NCBI RefSeq assembly: GCF_024509035.1
Contig: NZ_JANINT010000034.1
Span: 25,232-59,537, forward strand
Origin: Nocardioides sp.
GTDB lineage: Bacteria > Actinomycetota > Actinomycetes > Propionibacteriales > Nocardioidaceae
Reading direction: 5' to 3'
DNA length: 34,306 nucleotides
Under the pieces are notes generated by a model, which had not been told where the DNA came from, ran no database searches, and saw nothing but the letters and a program-made list of their open reading frames with translations. Below, one piece after another: positions 14,550 through 23,758 of the stretch; within the stretch, counting starts at the first letter, position 1, and each line of letters opens with the position of its first letter. The translations under genes and the position numbers were made by a program.

Positions 14550-17028
14550 GCACACCGGCGGCGGCCGCGACGCGGCCGGCGACCGGGCCCGCGCACGCGG
14601 CGATCGGCTGGCTGCCGGGCACGCCAGAGCCGTCCCGGCGGCCGTTGGCCTCCGGGAGGTCGATCGGCGAGCCGCTCGAGGCCGCGGCCCGCGCGGGGGC
14701 GGCGCCGGCCCAGGCGAAGACCAGGGCGTCCTCGCCCTTGAGGAAGCGATGGCAGCGCACGCCACCGGTCGCACGGCCCTTGGGCGGGTACTCCGAGAAC
14801 GGCGTCACCTTGACCGCTCCCGGCTCGGTGCCGGGAAGCGCCGTCGACGAGCCCGAGGCGGTCACGACGACCGACCCCTCCGGGGCGTCGGGGTCGACGA
14901 CCCCGAACCAGGCGACGCGCTCGCCGGTGGCCAGGCGGATGCCGGCCATGCCGCCGCCCGAGCGGCCCTGCGGGCGCACGCTTGCCGCGCCGAAGTGCAG
15001 CAGCTGGGCGTCGGTGGTGATGAAGCAGAGCGTCTCGGCACCGGTGGTCAGCTCCACCGCGCCGACGACCTCGTCGCCGTCGGCGAGGCGGATGACCTCC
15101 CACTCGTCCTTGCCGAGGACCTCGGGGTTGACCCGCTTGACCGTGCCCTGCCGCGTGCCGAGCGCGAGCCCCGGGCCCTCGCCGGTGAGCGTGCACAGCC
15201 CGAGCAGCCGCTCGCCCGCCTCGAGGGACAGGATCTCGCTGACCGGCAGGCCGCCGGCCAGGTGCGGGTCGTTGGCGGTGTCGGGCAGCTGCGGGAGCTC
15301 CAGCACACCGATCTTGACCAGGCGTCCGGTGCTCGTCAGGCCGCCGACCTCGCCGCGCGCGGTCGCCCGCACGGCCGAGACGACCACGTCGTGGTTGGCC
15401 CGGCCGCCACCGCGTCCGGGCTGGTCGGCGGTGGCGGTGCGGGCCAGCAGCCCGCTGGAGGAGAGGTAGACGAAGCACGGGTCGTTGGCGACCTCGAGCG
15501 GCACGGCCGCCGCGGTCACGGCGGTGCCGGCGGACTCGAGCAGCACGGTGCGGCGCGGCGTGCCGTAGGTCTTGGCGACCTCGGCGAGCTCGTCGGAGAC
15601 GACCTTCCACCGCAGCTTGTCGTCGTTGATGATCGCGTCGAGCTCCTCGATGGTGCGGCGCAGCTCGTCCTGCTCCTTCTCCAGCTCGAGGCGGGAGAAC
15701 TTCGTCAGGCGGCGCAGCGGCATGTCGAGGATGTAGTCGGCCTGGGTCTCGCTGAGGTCGAAGACCGAGATCAGCCGCTCCTTGGCGGCGGCGGCGTTGT
15801 CGGAGGAGCGGATCAGCTGGATGACCTCGTCGATGTCGAGGATCGCGATCAGCAGACCCTCGACCAGGTGCAGCCGGTCGGCGGCCTTGCCGCGACGGAA
15901 CACCGAGCGACGGCGTACGACGTCGAAGCGGTGGTCGAGGAAGACCTGGAGCATCTCCTTGAGGCTCAGCGTGCGGGGCTGGCCGTCGACCAGGGCGACC
16001 GCGTTGATGCCGAAGGTGTCCTCCATCGGCGTGTGCTTGTAGAGCTGCTCGAGCAGCGCCTCGGGGACGAACCCGTTCTTGACCTCGATCACCAGCCGCA
16101 GGCCGTTCTCGCGGTCGGTGAGGTCCTTCATGTCCGAGATGCCCTGCAGCTTCTTGCCCTGCACGAGGGTCTTGATGCGCTCGATGACCTTCTCGGTGCC
16201 GACGCCGTAGGGCAGCTCGGTCACCACGATGCCCTTGCGCCGGTTGGTGATCGACTCGACCCGGGCGGTGGCGCGCATCCGGAACGTGCCGCGGCCGGTC
16301 TCGTAGGCGTCGCGGATGCCCTCGAGCCCGACGATCTTGCCGCCGGTGGGCAGGTCGGGACCGGGGACGAAGCGCATCAGGTCGTCGACGGTCGCCGCCG
16401 GGTGGGTGATCAGGTGGCGCAGCGCCTGGACGACCTCGACCAGGTTGTGCGGGGCGCAGTTGGTCGCCATGCCGACCGCGATGCCGGTGGTGCCGTTGAC
16501 CACCAGGCTCGGGATCGCGGCGGGCAGCACGACCGGCTCGAACTCGCGGCTGTCGTAGTTGGGCTTGAAGTCGACGGTGTCCTCGTCGATCGAGGCCGTC
16601 ATCGCGACCGCCGGCGGTGCCATCCGGCACTCGGTGTAGCGCATCGCGGCGGGGGAGTCGTCGGGCGAGCCGAAGTTGCCGTGGCCGTCGATCATCGGCA
16701 GCCGCATCGACCACGGCTGGGCCAGGCGCACCAGCGCGTCGTAGATCGCGCCGTCGCCGTGGGGGTGGAGCCGACCCATGACCTCGCCGACGACGCGGGC
16801 GCTCTTGACGTGACCCCGGTCGGGGCGCAGGCCCATGTCGTTCATCGTGTAGAGGATCCGGCGCTGGACGGGCTTGAGCCCGTCGCGCGCGTCCGGGAGC
16901 GCGCGGGAGTAGATGACGGAGTAGGCGTACTCCAGGAACGACGACTCCATCTCCTGCTTGATGTCGGTGTCGAGGATGTGCTCCTCGAAGTCGTCGGGGA
17001 GCTCGTTCGTCGTCTTGCCGCGTGCCAT
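14542..17028 (-). CDS. parC: DNA topoisomerase IV subunit A (ParC)
   Basis: The DNA-cleaving subunit of topoisomerase IV, 828 residues, partner of ParE at 5108-7264. The winged-helix region holds the catalytic Tyr131 in M-R-Y-T-E-C. The quinolone-contact helix reads [10 protein letters not shown], with Gly93 at the position equivalent to GyrA Ser83 and Asp97 at the Asp87 equivalent. The tower and coiled-coil regions contain L-D-M-P-L-R-R-L-T, followed by a C-terminal beta-pinwheel of repeated [14 protein letters not shown] blades. No clear GyrA box (Q-R-R-G-G-x-G) is seen, which supports ParC over GyrA. ATG 17028 matches family starts; GAGAAT lies seven bases upstream. It is divergent from the Pat-type gene and leads into lprG after four bases. 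Confidence 0.95.
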   Translation of the reverse strand: MARGKTTNELPDDFEEHILDTDIKQEMESSFLEYAYSVIYSRALPDARDGLKPVQRRILYTMNDMGLRPDRGHVKSARVVGEVMGRLHPHGDGAIYDALVRLAQPWSMRLPMIDGHGNFGSPDDSPAAMRYTECRMAPPAVAMTASIDEDTVDFKPNYDSREFEPVVLPAAIPSLVVNGTTGIAVGMATNCAPHNLVEVVQALRHLITHPAATVDDLMRFVPGPDLPTGGKIVGLEGIRDAYETGRGTFRMRATARVESITNRRKGIVVTELPYGVGTEKVIERIKTLVQGKKLQGISDMKDLTDRENGLRLVIEVKNGFVPEALLEQLYKHTPMEDTFGINAVALVDGQPRTLSLKEMLQVFLDHRFDVVRRRSVFRRGKAADRLHLVEGLLIAILDIDEVIQLIRSSDNAAAAKERLISVFDLSETQADYILDMPLRRLTKFSRLELEKEQDELRRTIEELDAIINDDKLRWKVVSDELAEVAKTYGTPRRTVLLESAGTAVTAAAVPLEVANDPCFVYLSSSGLLARTATADQPGRGGGRANHDVVVSAVRATARGEVGGLTSTGRLVKIGVLELPQLPDTANDPHLAGGLPVSEILSLEAGERLLGLCTLTGEGPGLALGTRQGTVKRVNPEVLGKDEWEVIRLADGDEVVGAVELTTGAETLCFITTDAQLLHFGAASVRPQGRSGGGMAGIRLATGERVAWFGVVDPDAPEGSVVVTASGSSTALPGTEPGAVKVTPFSEYPPKGRATGGVRCHRFLKGEDALVFAWAGAAPARAAASSGSPIDLPEANGRRDGSGVPGSQPIAACAGPVAGRVAAAAGVQG

Positions 17029-17041
17029 GCCGGCGATTCTC
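17029..17041 (-). promoter_or_regulatory. -10-like hexamer, leaderless start of parC
   Basis: GAGAAT (reverse strand, 17041-17036) lies 7 bases before ATG 17028, without a Shine-Dalgarno sequence. The divergent Pat-type promoter starts 54 bases away, so the two control regions share a 79-base gap. Confidence 0.4.
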
Positions 17042-17094
17042 CCAAGTGGCACCGACGGAAATGCCGCGGCCACGCCGTGGTCACCTGTCCGCGA

Positions 17095-17107
17095 TAGATT
17101 TCCCACC
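17095..17107 (+). promoter_or_regulatory. -10 hexamer, leaderless start of Pat-type gene
   Basis: TAGATT at 17095-17100 is followed by 7 bases and GTG 17108. No Shine-Dalgarno sequence and no convincing -35 are present. Confidence 0.6.
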
Positions 17108-19807
17108 GTGACCGACACCCAGGACGTGCCCGCGCCGCCCCAGCACTGGGAGGCCGACGTCCTGCTCCGCGACGGACGCACCGCGCACATCCGGCCGATC
17201 CGCGCCGAGGACCGCGAGGTCTTCGTCGAGTTCTACTCGCGCGTCTCCGACCAGTCGAAGTACTACCGCTTCTTCTCCCCGATGCCGCGGCTCTCCGAGC
17301 GCGACCTCGACCGGTTCACCAACGTCGACCACGTCGGCCGGGTGGCCTTCGTGCTGACCCTGCAGGACCAGATCATCGCCGTCGGCCGCTACGACCTCGT
17401 CAAGCCGGGGGAGGCCGAGGTCGCGTTCCTCGTCGAGGACCAGCACCAGGGCCGTGGCATCGCCCAGCTGCTGCTCGAGCACCTCGCCCAGGCCGGGCGC
17501 GAGCGCGGGATCGAGCGGTTCGTCGCGGAGGTGCTGCCCGACAACGCGCGGATGATCCAGACCTTCCGCGACGCCGGCTACCGCGTGGTGAGCGAGTACG
17601 ACGAGGGCGTGCTGCAGCTGGAGTTCTCCATCGACCCCACCGACACCGCCATCGGTGTGATGATGAGCCGCGAGCACCGGGCCGAGTCCGCCTCGATCGA
17701 GAAGTTCTTCAACCCGCGCTCGGTCGCGGTCATCGGTGCCAGCCGCCGCCAGGAGACCATCGGGCAGGCGCTGGTGCGCAACCTGGTCCTGGGCGACTTC
17801 ACGGGCCGGGTCTACGCCGTCAACCCGACCTCGAGCGCGGTGTCCGGCCTCCCGACGTACAAGTCCGTCGGCGACATCCCCGACGAGGTCGACGTCGCGA
17901 TCGTGGCGGTGCCGGCCGAGGCGGTGCAGGACGTCGTGCTCGACTGCGCGGCCAAGGGCGTGCACGGGCTGGTCGTGATCTCCTCCGGCTTCGCCGAGAC
18001 CGGCGAGGAGGGCCGGGTCCGCCAGCGCAAGCTGGTCGGGCTCTCCCGCTCCTACGGCCTGCGGCTGATCGGCCCCAACTGCCTGGGCATCATCAACACC
18101 GACGCGTCGGTCTCGCTCAACGCCTCGCTCTCCCCGCTGATGCCGCCGCGGGGTCGTGCCGGGTTCTTCTGCCAGTCCGGCGCGCTCGGCACCGCGATCC
18201 TCGAGAAGGTCTACAACCGCGGTCTGGGGCTCTCCACGTTCGTCAGCGCCGGCAACCGCGCCGACGTGTCGGGCAACGACCTGCTGCAGTACTGGGAGGA
18301 GGACGACTCCACCGAGGTCGTTCTGCTCTACCTGGAGTCGATCGGCAACCCGCGCAAGTTCTCCCGGATCGCCCGGCGGGTCTCGCTGCGCAAGCCGATC
18401 ATCGCGGTCCGCTCCGGCCGCACGACGCAGGGTGTCCCGATGGGACACGCGGTCCGCAAGATCGCGGCCCCGCCGGCGGCGGTCGACGCGATGTTCCGCC
18501 AGGCCGGGGTGATCCAGGTCGACACCCTCGAGGAGATGTTCGACGTCGCGCAGCTGCTGGCCCACCAGCCGCTGCCGCGCGGGCGCCGGGTCGCGATCGT
18601 CGGCAACTCCGACGCCCTCGGCCTGCTCGCCGCCGACGCCGCCGCCGCCGTGGGGCTGGTCGTCAACAAGTCGACGGCGCTGGGCGCCGACGCGAGCGCC
18701 GAGGACTTCGAGGACGCGCTCGACGCCGCGATCGACGACCCCGAGATCGACTCCGTGGTCGCGGTCTACGTGCCGCCGATCAACGTCTCCGGCGAGGACG
18801 TCGCCAACGTGCTCGCCGCCGTGGGCGAGCAGTCCGACAAGCCGCTGGTGTCCTCGTTCCTGGGCTCCGAGGGCGTCCCCGAGCTGCTCCGGGTGCCCGA
18901 CGTCGCCGGCTCGACGGCCGGCCGCGGCTCGGTCCCGTCCTACCCCGGCGTGGAGGCCGCGGTGCGCGCGCTCGCGCGCGTCGTCGAGTACGCCGTGTGG
19001 CTGCGCACCCCCGACGGGGCGCCGGTCGACCCGGCCGACGTCGACACCGCCACGGCCAAGCGGCTGGTCAACCAGGCGCTCTCGGCCCACCCCGAGGGCA
19101 TCGACCTCGACGCCGACACCGTCACCGAGCTGCTCGCGGCGTACGGCATCGAGCTCTGGCAGACCCGCCCGGTCGCCACCAAGGAGGAGGCCGTCGCCGC
19201 CGGGGAGGCGCTCGGCTGGGACGTGGTGCTCAAGGCCACCGCCGAGCACCTGCGGGAGCGGCCCGACCTCGCGCACGTGTGGCGCAACATCGACACCGCC
19301 GAGGAGATGCTCGATGCCTGGGAGTCGCTCGGGCACGTGATCACCGACCCCAAGCGCGCCGGGTTCGTCGTGCAGAAGAACTCCAGCCCGGGGGTGCCGG
19401 TCGCGATCCGCAGCATCGAGGACCCGCTGTTCGGGCCGGTGGTCTCCTTCGGCATCGCGGGTCCGCTCACCGAGCTGCTCGCCGACAAGGCGTTCCGCAT
19501 CCCGCCGCTGGGGGAGCGCGACGCCGCCGCGATGGTCCGGGAGATCAAGTCCTCGCCGATGCTCTTCGGCTACCGCGGCAGCGAGGTGGTCGACGTCGCC
19601 GAGATCGAGCGGCTGATCCAGCGCGTCGCCCAGCTGCAGAACGACCTGCCGCAGATCAGCTCGCTCGAGCTCTCGCTCGTGCTCGCCGGGGCCGACGGCG
19701 CGACGGTGCTCACCGCCGCGGTCCGTGTCGACCCGGTCGCCGACCCGCGGTCGGACTGGTTCGTGCGCCGGATGCCGACGCCGGCGGGGGACACGCTCCC
19801 GTCCTAG
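17108..19807 (+). CDS. GNAT acetyltransferase fused to ADP-forming acyl-CoA synthetase-like domains (Pat-type)
   Basis: A 899-residue fusion. Residues about 20-175 are a GNAT domain with the acetyl-CoA loop [11 protein letters not shown]. Then follow a CoA-binding Rossmann domain ([13 protein letters not shown], near 198), a succinyl-CoA-synthetase-like domain ([16 protein letters not shown]) and a C-terminal ATP-grasp region (about 690-895). Known relatives (PatZ of E. coli, Pat of Salmonella, and actinobacterial Pats with N-terminal GNAT) acetylate lysines, for example of acetyl-CoA synthetase. The phospho-His loop, S-H-T-G-A-L in active ADP-forming synthetases, reads M-G-H-A-V-R here (His447), so synthetase catalysis is doubtful and the domain may act as a sensor. 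It is divergent from parC. Closeness to pta-ackA suggests a shared acetyl-CoA theme; the target proteins are unknown. Confidence 0.9.
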   Translation: MTDTQDVPAPPQHWEADVLLRDGRTAHIRPIRAEDREVFVEFYSRVSDQSKYYRFFSPMPRLSERDLDRFTNVDHVGRVAFVLTLQDQIIAVGRYDLVKPGEAEVAFLVEDQHQGRGIAQLLLEHLAQAGRERGIERFVAEVLPDNARMIQTFRDAGYRVVSEYDEGVLQLEFSIDPTDTAIGVMMSREHRAESASIEKFFNPRSVAVIGASRRQETIGQALVRNLVLGDFTGRVYAVNPTSSAVSGLPTYKSVGDIPDEVDVAIVAVPAEAVQDVVLDCAAKGVHGLVVISSGFAETGEEGRVRQRKLVGLSRSYGLRLIGPNCLGIINTDASVSLNASLSPLMPPRGRAGFFCQSGALGTAILEKVYNRGLGLSTFVSAGNRADVSGNDLLQYWEEDDSTEVVLLYLESIGNPRKFSRIARRVSLRKPIIAVRSGRTTQGVPMGHAVRKIAAPPAAVDAMFRQAGVIQVDTLEEMFDVAQLLAHQPLPRGRRVAIVGNSDALGLLAADAAAAVGLVVNKSTALGADASAEDFEDALDAAIDDPEIDSVVAVYVPPINVSGEDVANVLAAVGEQSDKPLVSSFLGSEGVPELLRVPDVAGSTAGRGSVPSYPGVEAAVRALARVVEYAVWLRTPDGAPVDPADVDTATAKRLVNQALSAHPEGIDLDADTVTELLAAYGIELWQTRPVATKEEAVAAGEALGWDVVLKATAEHLRERPDLAHVWRNIDTAEEMLDAWESLGHVITDPKRAGFVVQKNSSPGVPVAIRSIEDPLFGPVVSFGIAGPLTELLADKAFRIPPLGERDAAAMVREIKSSPMLFGYRGSEVVDVAEIERLIQRVAQLQNDLPQISSLELSLVLAGADGATVLTAAVRVDPVADPRSDWFVRRMPTPAGDTLPS

Positions 19808-19820
19808 CCGTCGCCGCCCG

Positions 19821-19833
19821 TAGGATCCCGGCC
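19821..19833 (+). promoter_or_regulatory. -10 hexamer, leaderless start of sulfotransferase gene
   Basis: TAGGAT at 19821-19826 lies 7 bases before ATG 19834, in the 26-base gap after the Pat-type gene. No Shine-Dalgarno sequence. Confidence 0.6.
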
Positions 19834-20457
19834 ATGGTCATTTCGGACGCCCAGCGCTTCCTCTTCGTGCACGTCCAGAAGACGGGTGGCTCGACCATCG
19901 ACAACCGCCTCGACGAGGTGCTGCCCGACGCGCGGGCCGTGAAGGGCCTCGACCGGCACGCCCGCCTCGGGCAGATCATCGCCTCGGAGCCCGAGCTCGC
20001 GTCGTACTGGACCGTCGGCTTCGTCCGCAACCCGTGGGCCCGCATGCTCTCGTGGTTCCGGATGGTGGAGCGGTTCAAGGAGCGTGCCGAGAAGCACCGC
20101 AAGGGCGCCGACGCGTTCATGAAGAAGAACCCGTTCATCAAGGGCGTCGCCGAGCACTGCCCCGACTTCGAGACCTTCGTGATGGAGGGTCCCGACCGGT
20201 GGAACCGTCTGGCGACGCCGCAGATCAACTACCTGACGAGCAAGACCCGCCGCGCCGACTTCATCGGTCGCCAGGAGAGCCTCGAGGCCGACCTGCGCGC
20301 CGTCTTCGCCCGGCTCGAGCTGCCCTGGGAGCCGCTCCAGAGCGTGAACGTCGACAAGTCGCGCCCCGACTACCGCGAGGTCTACACCGACCCGATGCGC
20401 CGCCGGGTCGAGGACCTCTTCGCCCGCGACATCGCCGCCTTCGACTATCGCTTCTGA
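19834..20457 (+). CDS. Sulfotransferase family 2-like protein
   Basis: A 207-residue protein resembling the carbohydrate-type sulfotransferase family (Sulfotransfer_2), which moves sulfate from PAPS to a hydroxyl group. The 5'-phosphosulfate loop is visible near the start as F-V-H-V-Q-K-T-G-G-S-T-I, and the 3'-phosphate element as G-F-V-R-N-P-W-A-R-M-L-S-W-F near residues 60-73. The C-terminal half contains Q-I-N-Y-L and D-F-I-G-R-Q-E-S-L, both usual in this family. There is no signal peptide or membrane anchor, so a cytosolic acceptor such as a glycolipid precursor or small metabolite is likely; the acceptor cannot be named. The gene follows the Pat-type gene closely but has its own -10 at leaderless spacing, and is followed after 32 bases by the DUF5998 gene. 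Confidence 0.85.
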   Translation: MVISDAQRFLFVHVQKTGGSTIDNRLDEVLPDARAVKGLDRHARLGQIIASEPELASYWTVGFVRNPWARMLSWFRMVERFKERAEKHRKGADAFMKKNPFIKGVAEHCPDFETFVMEGPDRWNRLATPQINYLTSKTRRADFIGRQESLEADLRAVFARLELPWEPLQSVNVDKSRPDYREVYTDPMRRRVEDLFARDIAAFDYRF

Positions 20458-20476
20458 TCTCCTCGCACCCCCGTGA

Positions 20477-20489
20477 CACACTGACCCGC
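20477..20489 (+). promoter_or_regulatory. -10-like hexamer, leaderless start of DUF5998 gene
   Basis: CACACT at 20477-20482 lies 7 bases before ATG 20490. It is a weaker match (C at position 1), and no Shine-Dalgarno sequence is present. Confidence 0.35.
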
Positions 20490-21086
20490 ATGCGGAGCAG
20501 CAGGACCGACGAGGACCACGACCGGACCTTCGAGCTGAGGGACGCGATCGACCGCACCGGCTACTACCCCGAGGTGGTCGCCGACGGCGTCGCCGGGGCG
20601 ATCGCCGGTGAGCAGGTCGTGTCGTTCTTCGTCCACCACGAGCCGACCTTCGAGCGCGACGAGGTGCGCCGCCACCTCTCGGTCGTGGTGCTCACGCCCA
20701 CCCGCCTGATCCTCGCCCACACCGACGAGCACGAGGGCGACGACCTGCTCCCCGAGCCCTACACCTCGACCTCCACCGAGGCGATCCGTCTCTCCGCGGT
20801 CAAGTCGGTGGTCGTGACGCGGATGATCGCCAACCCGACGTCCGGGCCGAGCCGCCCCGCCGAGGCCGTCATGACGATCGGCTGGGGCGGCGTCAGCCGG
20901 GTCGACCTCGAGCCGGCCGGCTGCAGCGACCCCGAGTGCGACGCCGACCACGGCTACACCGGGGTGCTCGCCTCCGACGACTTCTCGCTGCGGGTCTCGG
21001 CCGCGGCCGACGGCGCCGACGCCGTCGCGGGACTGCTGTCCTTCGCCGAGCAGCTCTCGGCGCGCACCCACGCCCACGGCCACTGA
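20490..21086 (+). CDS. DUF5998 family protein
   Basis: A 198-residue soluble protein that I assign to the actinobacterial DUF5998 family; function unknown. The N-terminal helix (T-F-E-L-R-D-A-I-D-R-T-G-Y-Y-P-E) and the strand-rich middle (H-L-S-V-V-V-L-T-P-T-R-L-I-L-A-H-T-D-E-H) suggest a PH-like beta fold. A Cys/His-containing loop, G-C-S-D-P-E-C-D-A-D-H-G-Y, near residues 146-158 could bind metal. It ends in an H-x-H-G-H tail. It lies between the sulfotransferase and the phosphodiesterase, with only seven bases to the latter, so it is probably co-transcribed with that enzyme. The pairing with the phosphodiesterase is, from memory, common in actinomycetes, which would argue for a shared nucleotide-linked role, but nothing in the sequence names it. 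Confidence 0.8.
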   Translation: MRSSRTDEDHDRTFELRDAIDRTGYYPEVVADGVAGAIAGEQVVSFFVHHEPTFERDEVRRHLSVVVLTPTRLILAHTDEHEGDDLLPEPYTSTSTEAIRLSAVKSVVVTRMIANPTSGPSRPAEAVMTIGWGGVSRVDLEPAGCSDPECDADHGYTGVLASDDFSLRVSAAADGADAVAGLLSFAEQLSARTHAHGH

Positions 21087-21093
21087 CCCGACG

Positions 21094-22212
21094 GTGAGCG
21101 GCTTCCTCCAGCCGGCGTACGGCGACCGGTCGATCGGCGACGTCGTACCGGCCGTCGCGGCCGCGCTCGGCGTGGGCATCGGTCAGCCCCCCACGGGGCT
21201 CGGGCTGCCGCCGGCGTCGGCGTACGTCGTGTTCCTCGTCGACGGGCTCGGCGCCCGTCAGCTCGAGCGGCACGCCCACGCCGCGCCGTTCCTCGCGGGG
21301 CTGCTCGCCGAGCAGGCGCCTGGGACCGCCGGCGTGCCCTCCACGACCGCCACCAGCCTGACGTCGCTCGGGACCGGCCTGGTGCCCGGCGCGCACGGGC
21401 TGGTCGGCTTCACGACCCGGGTGCCGGGCACCGACCGGCTGCTCAACGCCCTGCTGTGGGACAAGGACGTCGACCCGCTGGAGTGGCAGCCGAACCCGAC
21501 CGCCTTCACCCGGCTGCACGAGTCGGGCGGCTGCGCGACCGTCGTCAACAAGCGCGAGTTCGCGCGCAGCGGACTCACGCTGGCCGCCCACCGGGGGGCC
21601 GAGTACGTCGGTGCCGACAAGGTCGGCGAGCGGCTCGCCGCCGCGGTGGCCTCGTCGTCCGAGCGCGGCTCGCTGACCTACCTCTACGACGGCGACCTCG
21701 ACTGGACGGGGCACCGCTACGGCGTCTCCTCCCACCAGTGGCTCCAGCAGCTCGCGATGATCGACGCCGAGGCCGAGCAGCTGCGCGAGACCCTGCCCGC
21801 CGACGTGCGGCTGCTGGTGGTCGCCGACCACGGCATGGTCGACTCACCGCTGCAGAGCCGGATCGACGTCGACGAGGTCGCCGAGCTGCGCACGGGCGTA
21901 GCACTGCTCGGCGGTGAGGCCCGCTTCCGTCACCTCTACTGCCACCGCGGCGCGGTCGCCGACGTCGTGGCGGCGTGGACCGAGGTCCTCGGCGACCGTG
22001 CCGAGGTGCTGGCCCGCGAGGCAGCGGTCGAGCGCGGCTGGTTCGGTGCGGTGTCCCCGTCGGTGCGGCCTCGCCTCGGTGACGTGGTCGTCGCCTGCCG
22101 AGGAGACGTCGCGGTCCTCTCGACCTCGGCGTTCCCCTACGAGGCGCGGCTCGTCGGACTGCACGGCTCCCTCACTCCCGAGGAGATGCTGATCCCGCTG
22201 CTGCTGAGCTGA
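21094..22212 (+). CDS. Alkaline phosphatase-superfamily nucleotide pyrophosphatase/phosphodiesterase
   Basis: A 372-residue enzyme of the NPP branch of the alkaline phosphatase superfamily, which hydrolyses phosphodiester or pyrophosphate bonds with two metal ions. Metal ligands and nucleophile can be placed: D50 (F-L-V-D-G-L-G), T84/T85 (V-P-S-T-T-A-T-S-L-T), D203 and H207 (D-L-D-W-T-G-H), D245-H246 (V-V-A-D-H-G-M-V-D) and the C-terminal His in V-G-L-H-G-S. There is no signal peptide, so it probably acts in the cytoplasm. GTG 21094 follows the DUF5998 stop by seven bases. The substrate is not evident; PAP/PAPS from the nearby sulfotransferase or a nucleotide-sugar are conceivable but unproven. 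Its 3' end overlaps the convergent drug exporter gene by 41 bases. Confidence 0.88.
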   Translation: MSGFLQPAYGDRSIGDVVPAVAAALGVGIGQPPTGLGLPPASAYVVFLVDGLGARQLERHAHAAPFLAGLLAEQAPGTAGVPSTTATSLTSLGTGLVPGAHGLVGFTTRVPGTDRLLNALLWDKDVDPLEWQPNPTAFTRLHESGGCATVVNKREFARSGLTLAAHRGAEYVGADKVGERLAAAVASSSERGSLTYLYDGDLDWTGHRYGVSSHQWLQQLAMIDAEAEQLRETLPADVRLLVVADHGMVDSPLQSRIDVDEVAELRTGVALLGGEARFRHLYCHRGAVADVVAAWTEVLGDRAEVLAREAAVERGWFGAVSPSVRPRLGDVVVACRGDVAVLSTSAFPYEARLVGLHGSLTPEEMLIPLLLS

Positions 22213-23722
22213 CCGTCCGCGCGGCGACCGGCAGCACCCGTCCGAGGACGACCACCACGACCAGGAGCACCGCCGTGGTGACCGAGGCCCACAGCAGAGC
22301 TGTCTGCATGCCCGCCACGAACGCGCTCTGGGCCGGGCCGGCGACGGCGGCCCCCATGTGGGTGGCGGCGCCCACCGAGGACGTGGCCTGCTCAGCCGCC
22401 GCGGGCGGCAGCGGCGGGAGTCGGAGCTCGTCCCGGTAGACGGACTGGAGGATGCTGCCGAGCACCGCGATGCCCAGCGCCGCGCCCAGCTCGCGGGCCA
22501 GGTCGTTGACGGCCGAGCCGACCCCCTGCTTGGACGCCGGCAGCGCGTCGGTGATCGAGCTGGTGGCGGGGGTCATCGCCAGGCCCATCCCGGCCCCGAG
22601 GAGCACCAGCCCGCCCAGCAGCGGGAGGTAGGAGCTGGTCGCCTCGAGCCGGGACAGCACGGCGAACCCGGCACTGACGAGCAGCAGCCCGCCGGCCAGC
22701 ACCGGCCGGACCCCGACGCGACCGGCGAGGTGGGGAGCCAGCCCGCGCGCCGAGGGCATCATCACCAGGGCCATCGGGAGGACGCTGAGCGCGGTGACCA
22801 GCGCGCTGCGGCCCACGACGAGCTGCAGGTACTGGACAACCAGGAAGATGAACCCGAAGAACCCGAAGAACTGGACGGTGATCGTCAGGGTGCCGGCAGA
22901 GAACCCGCCGAGGCGGAAGAGCCGAGGATCGAGCAGCGGGTCGGGCCGGGTGAGCTCCCAGGCGACGAAGCCGGCGAGGACCACGAGCCCGAGGCCGAGT
23001 CCGGCGAGCGTGCGAGCGCTCTCCCACCCGGCCGTGGGCGCCTCGATGATCGAGTAGACGACCAGACCGAGGCCGGCGACCGACAGCAGGGCGCCGACCA
23101 GGTCCAGCCGCGGCGCGTCCGGGTCGGCCGACTCCGGCACGACGGCCAGTGTGCCCGCCAGTGCCACCAGCCCCATCGCCAGGTTGAACGCGAACACCGA
23201 CCGCCAGGACCAGGCCTCGAGCAGCAGCCCGGTGGCGAGCAGGCCCAGCATCGCGCTCGCCCCGGCGACGCCGGCCCAGGTGCCGACGGCGCGGACCCGC
23301 CGCTCGGGCGGGAACGTGCTGGTGATCGTCGAGAGCGTCGCAGGCATCACGAGCGCCGCGCCGGCGCCGAGCACGGCCTGGACGGCGATCAGCTGGCCGG
23401 CGCTCTGCGTCGCCATGGCCACCCCGGAGCCGGCCACGAACACCACCAGCCCGGCCGCCAGCGCCCGGCGCCGGCCGTACCGGTCGCCGATGGCGCCGGC
23501 GAGCAGGAGCAGCGCCGCGAAGCTGAGGGCGTAGGCGTCGACGACCCACGCGATCTGTTTCTGGTCGGCGTCGAGGTCACGAGCGATCGAGGGAGCCGCG
23601 AGGTTGAGGGCGGAGATCGCCGAGACCACCGCGGCCAGTGCCACCACGATCACCGGCATCACCCCGCGGCCCGTACCCGTGGGCGTGGCCGCCGGCGTGC
23701 CGGCCCGCTGTGTCGTCGTCAT
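22172..23722 (-). CDS. DHA2-family MFS drug exporter
   Basis: A 516-residue, 14-helix major facilitator of the drug:H+ antiporter DHA2 family (EmrB/QacA type). Motif A appears as G-A-I-G-D-R-Y-G-R-R-R and motif C as G-P-type helix region near L-L-A-T-G-L-L-L; motif D1 (L-N-L-A-A-P-S-I-A-R-D-L) is in helix 1. The N-terminus is a Thr/Ala-rich cytoplasmic stretch. ATG 23722 is set by a perfect AGGAGG five bases upstream; the frame runs on to 23878 but without support. It is divergent from a TetR-family gene 112 bases away, the usual layout of an exporter repressed by its neighbour. Likely promoter: TTGAAA (23788-23783) and GACCGT (23764-23759) spaced 18 bases. The substrate is unknown. Confidence 0.9.
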   Translation of the reverse strand: MTTTQRAGTPAATPTGTGRGVMPVIVVALAAVVSAISALNLAAPSIARDLDADQKQIAWVVDAYALSFAALLLLAGAIGDRYGRRRALAAGLVVFVAGSGVAMATQSAGQLIAVQAVLGAGAALVMPATLSTITSTFPPERRVRAVGTWAGVAGASAMLGLLATGLLLEAWSWRSVFAFNLAMGLVALAGTLAVVPESADPDAPRLDLVGALLSVAGLGLVVYSIIEAPTAGWESARTLAGLGLGLVVLAGFVAWELTRPDPLLDPRLFRLGGFSAGTLTITVQFFGFFGFIFLVVQYLQLVVGRSALVTALSVLPMALVMMPSARGLAPHLAGRVGVRPVLAGGLLLVSAGFAVLSRLEATSSYLPLLGGLVLLGAGMGLAMTPATSSITDALPASKQGVGSAVNDLARELGAALGIAVLGSILQSVYRDELRLPPLPPAAAEQATSSVGAATHMGAAVAGPAQSAFVAGMQTALLWASVTTAVLLVVVVVLGRVLPVAARTVSSAAAGSASPRE

Positions 23723-23727
23723 GTCGT

Positions 23728-23733
23728 CCTCCT
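23728..23733 (-). promoter_or_regulatory. Strong ribosome binding site of drug exporter
   Basis: AGGAGG on the reverse strand, five bases before ATG 23722. It is the best Shine-Dalgarno match in the window and agrees with a leadered mRNA, in contrast with the leaderless neighbours. Confidence 0.75.
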
Positions 23734-23758
23734 GCGCGTCCGGGTGCCTGTTGGCTTC

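Noticed and set aside
14272..17097. 941-codon plus-strand frame opposite parC
   Set aside because: Shadow of parC; composition is Leu/Val/Asp/Arg-rich with no domain.
17081..19336. 751-codon reverse frame opposite the Pat-type gene
   Set aside because: Shadow frame; the GNAT and CoA-binding motifs are on the plus strand.
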